Source: Chitinophaga nivalis (GTDB lineage: Bacteria; Bacteroidota; Bacteroidia; Chitinophagales; Chitinophagaceae). Taken from it: a stretch of 64,000 nucleotides of DNA. Each line of letters opens with the position of its first letter. Position 1 is the stretch's first letter. The translations under genes and the position numbers were made by a program. The DNA lies in contig NZ_JAPDNR010000001.1 of assembly GCF_025989125.1 (NCBI RefSeq), forward strand, positions 1,222,301-1,286,300, written 5' to 3'. A model generated the notes under the pieces. That model was not told the origin of the DNA. It searched no databases and saw nothing but the letters and a program-made list of their open reading frames with translations. This document shows, piece by piece, positions 1 to 7,308 of this stretch.

Positions 1-364
1 CAACAGCATCACCACGCAAAATGCGCAGCGTGATCAGCATTTGCTGACAGGAGATTTCTTTGAAGCAGAGAAATACCCTAAACTGACATTCGTATCTAAA
101 GAAATAAAGAAAGTAGATAGCGAAAACTACAAACTGGTAGGTGATTTAACCATCCGCGATAATACCCGCACCGTAGAACTGGCCGTTGAATTTGGCGGTG
201 AAGTAGTAGACCCATGGGGCCAAACGAAAGCAGGATTTGAGCTGAGCGGTAAAATCAACCGGAAAGATTTTGGTCTTACTTTTAACGCCACTACAGAAAC
301 CGGCGGTATTCTGCTGAGTGATGACGTGAAACTGCTGGCGAGCGTACAAATGATTAAACAATAA
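1..364 (+). CDS. YceI family protein, 5' end cut by window edge
   Basis: The frame is open from base 2, giving 120 visible residues and a stop at 362-364. The start lies outside the window. The visible N-terminal stretch (SITTQNAQRDQHLLTGDFF) followed by the EKYPKLTF stretch is the typical YceI signature, and the rest fits the lipocalin-like beta-barrel of that family. YceI proteins are usually periplasmic and bind polyisoprenoid-like or other amphiphilic lipids. In many bacteria they respond to stress. The signal peptide cannot be seen because the N-terminus is missing. A hairpin terminator follows directly. Family assignment is firm; the ligand is unknown. Confidence 0.88.
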   Translation, partial: NSITTQNAQRDQHLLTGDFFEAEKYPKLTFVSKEIKKVDSENYKLVGDLTIRDNTRTVELAVEFGGEVVDPWGQTKAGFELSGKINRKDFGLTFNATTETGGILLSDDVKLLASVQMIKQ

Positions 365-376
365 TAAATATAAAAG

Positions 377-415
377 GGCGGACAATATACCAATGGTGAT
401 TGTCCGCCTGCTGTT
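377..415 (+). terminator. Terminator after YceI gene
   Basis: A perfect 10-bp inverted repeat (377-386 with 399-408, arm GGCGGACAAT) is followed by TGCTGTTTT. It starts 12 nt after the YceI stop codon and fits a rho-independent terminator. Confidence 0.7.
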
Positions 416-446
416 TTAATAACTGAAATTTTAAATTACTGATTCA

Positions 447-1076
447 ATGGATATTCTGGAAAAACTCGAATGGCGTTATGCTGTTAAGAAATTTGATTCA
501 ACGAAGAAACTGAGTGCAGCGCAACTGGACCGCGTTATAGCGGCAACAAGACTGTCTGCTTCTTCCTATGGTTTGCAACCCTATAAAATACTGGTTATCG
601 AAAATCCTGCTGTACGTGAACAACTGAAAGCAGCTTCCTGGGGCCAGCCGCAGATTACAGATGCTTCACAGCTGATCGTATTTGCCCGTTATAATGACCT
701 GAATGAGTCTCACGTAGATGACTACACGAATAATATTGCTGCTACCCGTAACATCAATCCGGAAGACCTGGCAGGATTTGCCGGTATGATGAAAGGCACG
801 GTAAATAACCTGGATGAGCAGGGAAAAGCTACCTGGACAGCCAAACAGGCTTACATCGCCCTGGGTACACTGCTCACTGCAGCGGCAGCAGAAGGTATTG
901 ATGCTTGTCCGATGGAAGGTTTCAATGCAGCACAATATGATGAGATCCTGGGACTGAAAGAGAAAGGCCTGGCTACTGCTGTTATTGCTGCCATTGGTTT
1001 CAGAGCAGCAGATGATGAAATGCAACACGCTAAAAAAGTACGTAAGCCGATAGCAGAACTGGTAGAAGTAATCTAA
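447..1076 (+). CDS. NAD(P)H-dependent nitroreductase-family oxidoreductase
   Basis: This 209-residue protein has the length and layout of NfsB-type FMN-dependent nitroreductases. An N-terminal basic FMN-contact motif RYAVKKFD lies at about residues 10-17, SSYGLQPYKI at about 37-46 corresponds to the family SS.NLQPW motif, and CPMEGF at about 155 is the usual substrate/FMN-side motif near the dimer interface. Such enzymes are cytoplasmic and reduce quinones, nitro-compounds or flavins using NAD(P)H. It stands alone between terminators and next to OsmC and pirin genes, which suggests a redox-stress neighbourhood. The true substrate cannot be deduced. The start ATG is the first in frame and the downstream sequence is well conserved from residue 1. 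Confidence 0.88.
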   Translation: MDILEKLEWRYAVKKFDSTKKLSAAQLDRVIAATRLSASSYGLQPYKILVIENPAVREQLKAASWGQPQITDASQLIVFARYNDLNESHVDDYTNNIAATRNINPEDLAGFAGMMKGTVNNLDEQGKATWTAKQAYIALGTLLTAAAAEGIDACPMEGFNAAQYDEILGLKEKGLATAVIAAIGFRAADDEMQHAKKVRKPIAELVEVI

Positions 1077-1114
1077 CAGCAAGGAAAGTAATAGTACGGA
1101 TTGGAATTAAACGA

Positions 1115-1175
1115 TACGCATCGTATGGCTGGTATAAGCAGATAAATACTGTTTTTACCGGTTATACGATGCGTA
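1115..1175. repeat. Intergenic palindrome, copy 1 (ATGCGTA family)
   Basis: A perfect 12-bp inverted repeat (TACGCATCGTAT at 1115-1126, ATACGATGCGTA at 1164-1175) is separated by 37 nt. The right arm runs into ATTCTTAATGTCTAATTCGTAATTC (in pieces, 1176-1200). The sequence ATGCGTAATT recurs as a palindrome arm at 7246-7286 and 11344-11410. It lies between the nitroreductase and OsmC genes. Confidence 0.6.
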
Positions 1176-1260
1176 ATTCTTAATGTCTAATTCGTAATTC
1201 TTTTGTAATTTGGAGCTCCACTCAAAGTGTTCATCTCGAAAAAAGTAAAAAATTATAAGC

Positions 1261-1671
1261 ATGAAAAGATTTGCAACTGCCAATTGGCAAGGTACAGGTA
1301 AAGAAGGTAAAGGCGCTGTAAGCTCTCAATCCACCGTACTGAACAATACCCAGTATTCTTACCTGAGCCGTTTTGAGGATGGTGTAGGTACTAACCCAGA
1401 AGAGCTGATTGCTGCTGCCCATGCCGGCTGCTTTACCATGAAACTGAGCTTCGTAATTTCCGGTGCCGGTCTTACCCCAGGTAATATCGATACCAAATGC
1501 ACCATTACTCTGGAAAATGGCGCTATTACAGAAAGCCACCTGGAAGTAAAAGCCAGCGTACCCGGACTGGATGCTGCGAAATTCGCTGAATTCGCTGCCG
1601 ACGCAAAAGCCAATTGCCCTATCAGCAAACTGCTGAACACTAACATCACTATGGTGGCGGAGTTGGTATAA
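1261..1671 (+). CDS. OsmC family peroxiredoxin
   Basis: This 136-residue protein matches OsmC/Ohr-type thiol peroxidases, which reduce organic hydroperoxides. The two catalytic cysteines are present: Cys57 in HAGCFTM and Cys119 in ANCPISK. The conserved glutamate is in NPEELIAAAHA. An additional Cys80 is not part of the known pair. The length is typical of the short OsmC subfamily. Codon use is strongly biased to a few codons, which suggests high expression. The gene has its own terminator-like hairpin and no close neighbour on the same strand. A role in peroxide defence is inferred from the family. Confidence 0.9.
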   Translation: MKRFATANWQGTGKEGKGAVSSQSTVLNNTQYSYLSRFEDGVGTNPEELIAAAHAGCFTMKLSFVISGAGLTPGNIDTKCTITLENGAITESHLEVKASVPGLDAAKFAEFAADAKANCPISKLLNTNITMVAELV

Positions 1672-1694
1672 GTTGCTGAAAAAATTACATTACA

Positions 1695-1722
1695 CAAGGG
1701 CTTCCTGCAAAGGAAGCCCTTG
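1695..1722 (+). terminator. Hairpin after osmC
   Basis: A perfect 12-bp stem (CAAGGGCTTCCT at 1695-1706 with AGGAAGCCCTTG at 1711-1722) closes a GCAA tetraloop 24 nt after the OsmC stop. The following T-run is weak, so it may stabilise the 3' end as well as terminate. Confidence 0.6.
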
Positions 1723-1823
1723 GTGTTTCTGCCACTTTTTGTCCACGTTTTTCAACAGATCATCCATTCCTTACCACTGTGTTTATACCGAAATTTGTAA
1801 GTAAATAATAAGGAGATTGAATT

Positions 1824-2537
1824 ATGGAAAAGATAATACATCGGGCAGATACCAGAGGGTATGCAAATCATGGTTGGCTGAAAAGCTTTCATACTTTCAG
1901 TTTTGCTAATTACTATGAGCCGGAGAGAATTCATTTTGGCGCATTGCGTGTATTGAATGATGACTTTATTAAAGGAGGAATGGGATTTGGTGCGCATCCG
2001 CACGATAATATGGAAATAGTAACCATCATGCTGGATGGCAGTATGGCGCACCAGGATAATGCCGGCCACCAGAAAGTAATACAGCAGCATGATGTACAGA
2101 TTATGAGCGCAGGTACAGGCATTGTACATTCGGAATTCAATGCTTCCAAAACGGAAGATGCCAACCTGTTACAGATATGGGTATTCCCCAATGAACGGAA
2201 CGTAACTCCGCGGTATGATCAACAGACATTTGATCCTGCATTGCGTGAAAATGCGCTACAGGTAGTTGTTTCACCAGAGAGAACCGAAGGGAAATTATGG
2301 TTGCATCAGAACGCCTGGTTTTCATTAGGGAAATTTGATGCAGGAAAAAATTTTGAATTGAATGCTAAAGCAAACGGTGTAGGTAGTTACCTGTTTTTAA
2401 TCAGCGGAGAAATAAATATAGCAGGCGATACCTTGCAGAGCCGCGATGCTATTGGGTTATCTGATTATGATAAAGTTAATATAGAAGTGGTCAAACCGGC
2501 AGAGTTTTTGTTAATAGATGTTCCAATGCTGAACTAA
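1824..2537 (+). CDS. Pirin family protein
   Basis: This 237-residue bicupin protein belongs to the pirin/YhhW family. The four metal ligands of pirins are visible: His58 and His60 (AHPHDNME), His102 and Glu104 (IVHSEF). The N-terminal HTFSFANYYEPERIHFG motif is also characteristic. YhhW-type pirins can act as quercetin 2,3-dioxygenases in vitro, but the physiological substrate is generally unknown. The start ATG is preceded by a clear AAGGAG at 1810-1815, which is unusually good for this genome. The gene is monocistronic, with a terminator at 2577. Family and metal site are certain, while the function is open. Confidence 0.9.
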   Translation: MEKIIHRADTRGYANHGWLKSFHTFSFANYYEPERIHFGALRVLNDDFIKGGMGFGAHPHDNMEIVTIMLDGSMAHQDNAGHQKVIQQHDVQIMSAGTGIVHSEFNASKTEDANLLQIWVFPNERNVTPRYDQQTFDPALRENALQVVVSPERTEGKLWLHQNAWFSLGKFDAGKNFELNAKANGVGSYLFLISGEINIAGDTLQSRDAIGLSDYDKVNIEVVKPAEFLLIDVPMLN

Positions 2538-2576
2538 TCACACTTCAATTATAATATATATTAACCCATTTTATTT

Positions 2577-2611
2577 AAAGAGATCAGCCGTAAAAAGTTG
2601 ATCTCTTTTTT
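2577..2611 (+). terminator. Terminator after pirin gene
   Basis: A perfect 10-bp stem (AAAGAGATCA at 2577-2586, TGATCTCTTT at 2599-2608) with a 12-nt loop ends in a T-run. This is a standard rho-independent terminator 40 nt after the pirin stop. Confidence 0.8.
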
Positions 2612-2641
2612 ATTTCACAACGGCATAAAATCGTTTTAAAC

Positions 2642-3709
2642 ATGCAATCATTTTTAGAACAAAAGTATTGGGGCAACACTGTGCAGGACTATGGTATCGC
2701 GTTGGGTATTTTTATAGTGGCTGTTTTGCTGATCCTTGTTTTTAAAAGAATACTGTTAATACGGTTAAAAAAATGGGCGGCGAAAACAACCAGCAGGATT
2801 GATGATTTCCTGATCAGAGGAATAGAACGTTCCCTCGTACCCTTATTATATGTAGGCGCTTTTTATATTGCGATACAGCAACTAACACTGATACCTGTAC
2901 TGGCGAAGTGGGTGCATATATTTTTGTCTGTCTGTTTAACCCTGTTTGCTGTAAGAGTAGTCACTGCTTTGTTGCAGTTTCTTTTTGTAAGTTATTTATC
3001 CGGACAGGAAAGAGGCGAAGAGAAAACAAAACAGGTAAAAGGGATTATGATACTGGTATCTGCCTTTATCTGGATTATTGGTTTGTTATTCCTGCTCGAT
3101 AACTGGGGTGTGAACGTAACAACATTTGTAGCGGGATTAGGGATTGGTGGTATTGCCATCGCCCTGGCTGCGCAAACCATACTGGGCGACCTTTTCAGCT
3201 ATTTCGTTATCTTCTTTGACCGACCCTTTGAAATAGGTGATTTTATTGTAGTGCAGGATAAAAGCGGAACTGTGGAGTATATTGGCATTAAAACAACCCG
3301 TTTGCGTAGTATCAGTGGTGAACAGCTGGTATTTTCCAATACAGATCTGACCAACTCCAGGGTACATAACTATAAAAGGATGGAGAAACGCCGGATTGTT
3401 TTTAAATTTGGTGTTACCTTTAACACACCGAAAGATAAACTGGCACTGATTCCGGAACTGGTAAAAAAAATTATTACGGATTTACCGGATGTGGCTTTTG
3501 ACCGGTCCCATTTGCTGAACTTTGGCGATTCAAGTCTGGTATATGAGAATGTATACAATGTACTGGGAGGCGATTATAACCTGTATATGGACCGGCAACA
3601 GGCGATTAACCTGCAACTCTTTGCCGCATTTGCAAAAGAAGGGATTTCATTTGCCTTTCCTACAACAACGGTTTATCTTAACAATAACACAACAACTGAA
3701 AAAATATAA
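2642..3709 (+). CDS. MscS-family mechanosensitive channel
   Basis: This 355-residue inner-membrane protein has several hydrophobic segments in the first 180 residues. The most conserved part is the pore helix, GLGIGGIAIALAAQTILGD, followed by the family motif FFDRPFEIGDFIVV leading into the cytoplasmic beta-domain. MscS channels open under membrane tension and release osmolytes on hypo-osmotic shock. The stop codon overlaps the start of the next gene by one base (TAATG), so translation of the two is likely coupled. The HAD phosphatase-like partner suggests an osmolyte-related function, which is an inference from context only. Confidence 0.93.
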   Translation: MQSFLEQKYWGNTVQDYGIALGIFIVAVLLILVFKRILLIRLKKWAAKTTSRIDDFLIRGIERSLVPLLYVGAFYIAIQQLTLIPVLAKWVHIFLSVCLTLFAVRVVTALLQFLFVSYLSGQERGEEKTKQVKGIMILVSAFIWIIGLLFLLDNWGVNVTTFVAGLGIGGIAIALAAQTILGDLFSYFVIFFDRPFEIGDFIVVQDKSGTVEYIGIKTTRLRSISGEQLVFSNTDLTNSRVHNYKRMEKRRIVFKFGVTFNTPKDKLALIPELVKKIITDLPDVAFDRSHLLNFGDSSLVYENVYNVLGGDYNLYMDRQQAINLQLFAAFAKEGISFAFPTTTVYLNNNTTTEKI

Positions 3710-4440
3710 TGTTACTGGCAACTGACCTGGATGGTACTTTTTTAGGAGGTACCGACAACGATAAACAAACACTATACACTTTATTGCAGCAACGTACAGA
3801 TATTAAACTTGTATTTGTAACGGGAAGGGGTATACGAAGTGTACTTTCCTTACTGGAAGATGCGGCATTGCCAAGACCGGAATATATTATCTGTGATGTA
3901 GGCGCTACCGTCACACACCTCCCTACCCTGACTGCTGTAGAACCTTTGCAGTCCGGTATTGCACAGCGCTGGCCGGGCGATCAGGTTCGTGAAGCCCTGA
4001 AAGAGGTAAAGGGATTGCTGCACCAGGATGCGATACAACAATATCGTTGTTCCTACTACTACAACGAGGCTACAGATATTGAAAGCGCCCGTACGGTCGC
4101 TGATGCATGGCAATGCGACCTGGTATTGTCTGCCGGTAAATACCTGGACGTATTGCCGAAAGGAGTAAACAAAGGATATACCCTGCAACAGTTGCTGGAG
4201 GTGCTCGCCCAACCGCATCAGCAGGTACTGGTGGCAGGCGATTCCATGAATGATTATACGATGTATGAGAAGGGTTATAGCGGTGTGGTGGTCGGAGAAG
4301 CAGAAGCTGAACTGGTAAAACAGACTGCCACGATGCCGCATGTATTGCAGGCGCAGCGGGCAGGAGCCGGTGGTATTCTGGAGGCCATGGCATTTTTTCC
4401 GGCCTTCGGAAATTACCTCGAAAAAAATAAATCGCATTAA
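3709..4440 (+). CDS. HAD-superfamily phosphatase, sucrose-phosphatase-like
   Basis: This 243-residue protein is a HAD hydrolase of the Cof/IIB type. Motif I is DLDGT with nucleophile Asp6 and acid/base Asp8, motif II is VTGRG (38-42), motif III is Lys155 in KGVNKG, and motif IV is GDSMND (177-182). IIB enzymes with this spacing include sucrose-6-phosphate and mannosylglycerate-phosphate phosphatases, which finish compatible-solute synthesis. The ATG shares its A with the stop of the MscS gene, so the two are translationally coupled. No glycosyl transferase partner lies nearby. The phosphatase class is firm; a sugar-phosphate substrate is only probable. Confidence 0.85.
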   Translation: MLLATDLDGTFLGGTDNDKQTLYTLLQQRTDIKLVFVTGRGIRSVLSLLEDAALPRPEYIICDVGATVTHLPTLTAVEPLQSGIAQRWPGDQVREALKEVKGLLHQDAIQQYRCSYYYNEATDIESARTVADAWQCDLVLSAGKYLDVLPKGVNKGYTLQQLLEVLAQPHQQVLVAGDSMNDYTMYEKGYSGVVVGEAEAELVKQTATMPHVLQAQRAGAGGILEAMAFFPAFGNYLEKNKSH

Positions 4441-4555
4441 AAAAGGTCGTACCTTAGAATCAGGTCTATGCTAGGATAGTAAATGGATATTGACATAGCG
4501 TTTGGTATGATGAAACACTTATTAATCATCATTTAAATTGATAAATCAATACACC

Positions 4556-4933
4556 ATGCAAATGACAACTCAACCTGAAGATCTGCACCAGCAGATCAAT
4601 ACCTGGAAAAGTAACGTGAACGATGTAAGAGATGAAGTGAAAATGATGCGCGACAGACTGGAACAAATTGCACTCAGTGATGCCCCCAGAGAAGTCATGA
4701 CCAGAGTCGAACATTTTGAGAACCGTTTTCTCCGCCAACGGGAAGTAGCCGACGAAATATTCCACGACATCAAACAATGCGCTAAAAAAGTCACCGCCAC
4801 GCCCGTATTGGTTATTCATGACGATCGCCCGGTAGATGACTACGATACCATGCAAAACCGCATGGAAATCTTCCAGAAATTATACGAAGAACTGAAAAGT
4901 GATTTCAATCATTTTATCACCAGAGAAGCATAA
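4556..4933 (+). CDS. Hypothetical coiled-coil protein, 125 aa
   Basis: I do not recognise this family. The protein is small, soluble and highly charged, with heptad-like helical stretches over most of its length (about residues 10-75 and 95-120) separated by a short strand VTATPVLVIHDDRPVDDYD. There is no signal peptide, membrane segment or cysteine pair. An upstream TTG at 4538 is in frame, but the ATG at 4556 (MQMTTQPEDL) is the more likely start. It is convergent with the PAS gene on the other strand, with a gap of only five bases. The coding character (codon bias, no stops) supports a real gene. No function can be offered. Confidence 0.7.
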   Translation: MQMTTQPEDLHQQINTWKSNVNDVRDEVKMMRDRLEQIALSDAPREVMTRVEHFENRFLRQREVADEIFHDIKQCAKKVTATPVLVIHDDRPVDDYDTMQNRMEIFQKLYEELKSDFNHFITREA

Positions 4934-4938
4934 CCGTA

Positions 4939-6096
4939 TTAGCGGATATCTTTGACGGTATGTTCTATTTTATGAATGATTTCATCCAGCTGTTGGGTGG
5001 ATTCATGTAGCCATTCCATCAGGCGTGCGTTCAGATGGATGTCCTGATTGCTTTTGTCAAACAGACCGGCGATGCTTAAAATAGATACGACCGGCCGGCG
5101 TATTTCGTGTGAATTGATCCAGGCAATCTCCCGCAGCCGTTGATGCTGGTCTTCCAGCTGGCGGGCCTGGTTTACATGTTTGTCTATATCCTGCATGATA
5201 CCAATCATCCGCAATGGTTGCGGGTGGGTGCCTTCATTTTCATAGATGATAAAGGCCCTGTCTGTAACATATTTGTAGTTGCCGCCGGCACAAAGGAAAC
5301 GGTATTCTTCCGACCAGTACTGCCCGTTGTTGCTGATACATTCATGAAGTGAACAACATACCCGCGCCCGGTCGGACGGATGAAGGTTGTCTTCCCACCA
5401 TTGCACCGCATCGGTACCAGCATCCGCTACATGGGCAAACAGGCTGGATAAGCCATGATTCCAGGTAACCTGGCCGGTGAGAAAGTTTTTATCATAGATG
5501 GCATCGTCTATTACCTGCGAAAGCAACTCGTAACGCATGCCCAGCTCTCTGGCTTCCCGGCTGGTTCGTATCTGAGCGTCTACATCTCTGGCCATAATAA
5601 AACGGGCCTTTTTGCCATAATACGTGGTGGAATGAGCATATATCTCTACAAAAAAATCGGTCTTATCTTTCTTCCGGTGTTTCCAGATGCCCCGGTAAGC
5701 CTTACCATTGCACCGTTCGGTGATGTTTTCCATGAGATAAGGCACTTCTGCCGATTCGCGTATGTCCTTCAACGTTAGCTGCCTGAATTCATTTTTTGTA
5801 TAACCGTATTTGTCAACAGCCGCCTGATTGACACTGAGGAAACGTAATGTTTCCTTATCGTAAATCCACATGGGAACAGGATGATCGTTGAATATTTTTT
5901 CGGTGTGTATAGCCTGTTGGTGATGACGTAAGAGTAACCATAGCAGCAAGAGGAAAACGGCGACCAATACCAGCTGGTTGATGACAGGCAGGAGCCAATT
6001 GCCGCTAGCTGCACTATGTATGATGAACAGACCGTTGAAGACAATCGCAACAAACAATAAACATAAACAAGCAATCTTGATGGGGGCGCGCTGCAT
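4939..6096 (-). CDS. Membrane PAS protein with H-box but no ATPase domain
   Basis: This 385-residue protein has two N-terminal membrane helices (about 7-28 and 38-57). Two PAS domains follow, at about 65-175 and 185-310. A short C-terminal helical hairpin carries His330 in the motif INSHEIRRP, which resembles the H-box of the HisKA dimerisation domain. The protein stops about 55 residues after this histidine, so the HATPase_c catalytic domain is absent, and no ATPase lies downstream. It may be a phospho-acceptor or sensor that works with a kinase in trans, or a degenerate kinase. The downstream frame shows no remnant of a lost catalytic domain before the stop at 4939. The signal it senses is unknown. 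Confidence 0.82.
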   Translation of the reverse strand: MQRAPIKIACLCLLFVAIVFNGLFIIHSAASGNWLLPVINQLVLVAVFLLLLWLLLRHHQQAIHTEKIFNDHPVPMWIYDKETLRFLSVNQAAVDKYGYTKNEFRQLTLKDIRESAEVPYLMENITERCNGKAYRGIWKHRKKDKTDFFVEIYAHSTTYYGKKARFIMARDVDAQIRTSREARELGMRYELLSQVIDDAIYDKNFLTGQVTWNHGLSSLFAHVADAGTDAVQWWEDNLHPSDRARVCCSLHECISNNGQYWSEEYRFLCAGGNYKYVTDRAFIIYENEGTHPQPLRMIGIMQDIDKHVNQARQLEDQHQRLREIAWINSHEIRRPVVSILSIAGLFDKSNQDIHLNARLMEWLHESTQQLDEIIHKIEHTVKDIR

Positions 6097-6193
6097 TACC
6101 TGAATTTCATGAGAAATTAAGGAAAATACAGGTAATGGGAAAATAATATCAGAGGAATATGATTGATAAGAATATTTACATTATTATAATCAT

Positions 6194-7237
6194 TTATAGC
6201 TCTATTGTGACTTCATCGCTCACGGGGTAGCCTACGCAGGTGAGGATGAGGCCTTCTGCCAGTTCCCGGTCTGTTAATACCTCATTGACGGGCATCCAGA
6301 TTTTGCCGCTGGTACATTGGGCCGTACAGGAGCCGCATACGCCACCCTTACAGCTGTAAGGCAGCAATACATCGTGTTCCAGGGCATAGCTCAGAATAGA
6401 CTGGTTACCGGGCACCTGGAGGCGTATTTCTTCCTGGCGGTAACGAATCAGTACCTGTTTGATACTGGTATCCTGTGGCAGGGTTGTTTTGGCGATCTTT
6501 ACTTCCGTGTTTACCACAAAGTTTTCTTTGTGCAGCTGTTCGGCGGTGAAGCCCATAAAGGTCAGCGTGAGCAGGATCGTGCGCATGTAATCCGGCGGGC
6601 CGCAAAGGAAAAACTGCGCCGCAGCCTTGCTATGATGCAGGTGCTCATTGACCAGCATTTCCAGCAATATGTTGTTGAGGCGTCTGTATACATGGTGGCT
6701 ATCCGGATCGTTGCTGAACAGGTAGATACAATGTAGCTGCGGATGGTTTTGCTGCAGGTGCTGCAGCTGTTGGTAAAAGATGGTGCGTTCCGGTGATGTG
6801 TTGCTGTAGATAAGCGTAACCCGGGCGCCAGGTTCCGTTTGCAGGATATGTTTCAGCAGGGAAAACACCGGGGTAATGCCACTGCCGGCAGCCAGTAGGA
6901 AAAGGTCGCGGGGGCCTTCGGAAGCTGCTTCAAAGACAAACCGGCCGGACGGTTCCAGCGAGGTGACGATATCGCCCTTTTGCCAGGTACGCAGGATGTG
7001 CCGGGAGATTTCTCCGTTTTCTTTTTCACGGATCGTAACAGACAGGTAGGGATCTACACCTGGGGTAGAACTGAAAGAATAGGACCGACGGTATTCTTTG
7101 CCATGCAGGTCAATAATAAACGTAAGAAATTGCCCTGCCAGATAGGTAACGGGCGTGCCGTCAACAGGTGCTAATCTGTAGGTACGGGTGCCGGGTGTTT
7201 CCGGAATAACGTCGGTGATCCGTAATGAAATGTACAT
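6194..7237 (-). CDS. Ferredoxin--NAD(P)H reductase, PaaE-like
   Basis: This 347-residue soluble electron-transfer protein has three parts in the usual order. The FAD domain has the flavin motif RRSYSFSS at about 50-57. The NAD(P) domain has AAGSGITPVFSLLKH. A C-terminal plant-type [2Fe-2S] ferredoxin domain has cluster cysteines 296, 301, 304 and 334. The architecture matches the reductase components of ring-hydroxylating or CoA-ester oxygenases (PaaE, HmpX types). No oxygenase gene is near, so the partner is unknown. I chose the ATG at 7237 because the ATG at 7255 lies inside a palindromic repeat. It shares its strand with dxs, but the palindrome between them suggests separate units. Confidence 0.88.
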   Translation of the reverse strand: MYISLRITDVIPETPGTRTYRLAPVDGTPVTYLAGQFLTFIIDLHGKEYRRSYSFSSTPGVDPYLSVTIREKENGEISRHILRTWQKGDIVTSLEPSGRFVFEAASEGPRDLFLLAAGSGITPVFSLLKHILQTEPGARVTLIYSNTSPERTIFYQQLQHLQQNHPQLHCIYLFSNDPDSHHVYRRLNNILLEMLVNEHLHHSKAAAQFFLCGPPDYMRTILLTLTFMGFTAEQLHKENFVVNTEVKIAKTTLPQDTSIKQVLIRYRQEEIRLQVPGNQSILSYALEHDVLLPYSCKGGVCGSCTAQCTSGKIWMPVNEVLTDRELAEGLILTCVGYPVSDEVTIEL

Positions 7238-7245
7238 AAAAAAGA

Positions 7246-7286
7246 AATTACGCATTCCGGCTGTAAGGAAGCAGAAATGCGTAATT
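7246..7286. repeat. Intergenic palindrome, copy 2 (ATGCGTA family)
   Basis: Perfect 11-bp inverted repeat, AATTACGCATT at 7246-7256 and AATGCGTAATT at 7276-7286, with a 19-nt loop. It separates dxs from the ferredoxin reductase gene and has the same arm as the copies at 1115-1175 and 11344-11410. Confidence 0.65.
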
Positions 7287-7308
7287 AAACTAAGTGGTTA
7301 CAGTAATA

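Noticed and set aside
7235..7255. ATG at 7255 as start of the ferredoxin reductase
   Set aside because: It lies inside the palindrome and would add a non-conserved MRNFFF. The ATG at 7237 fits the family start.
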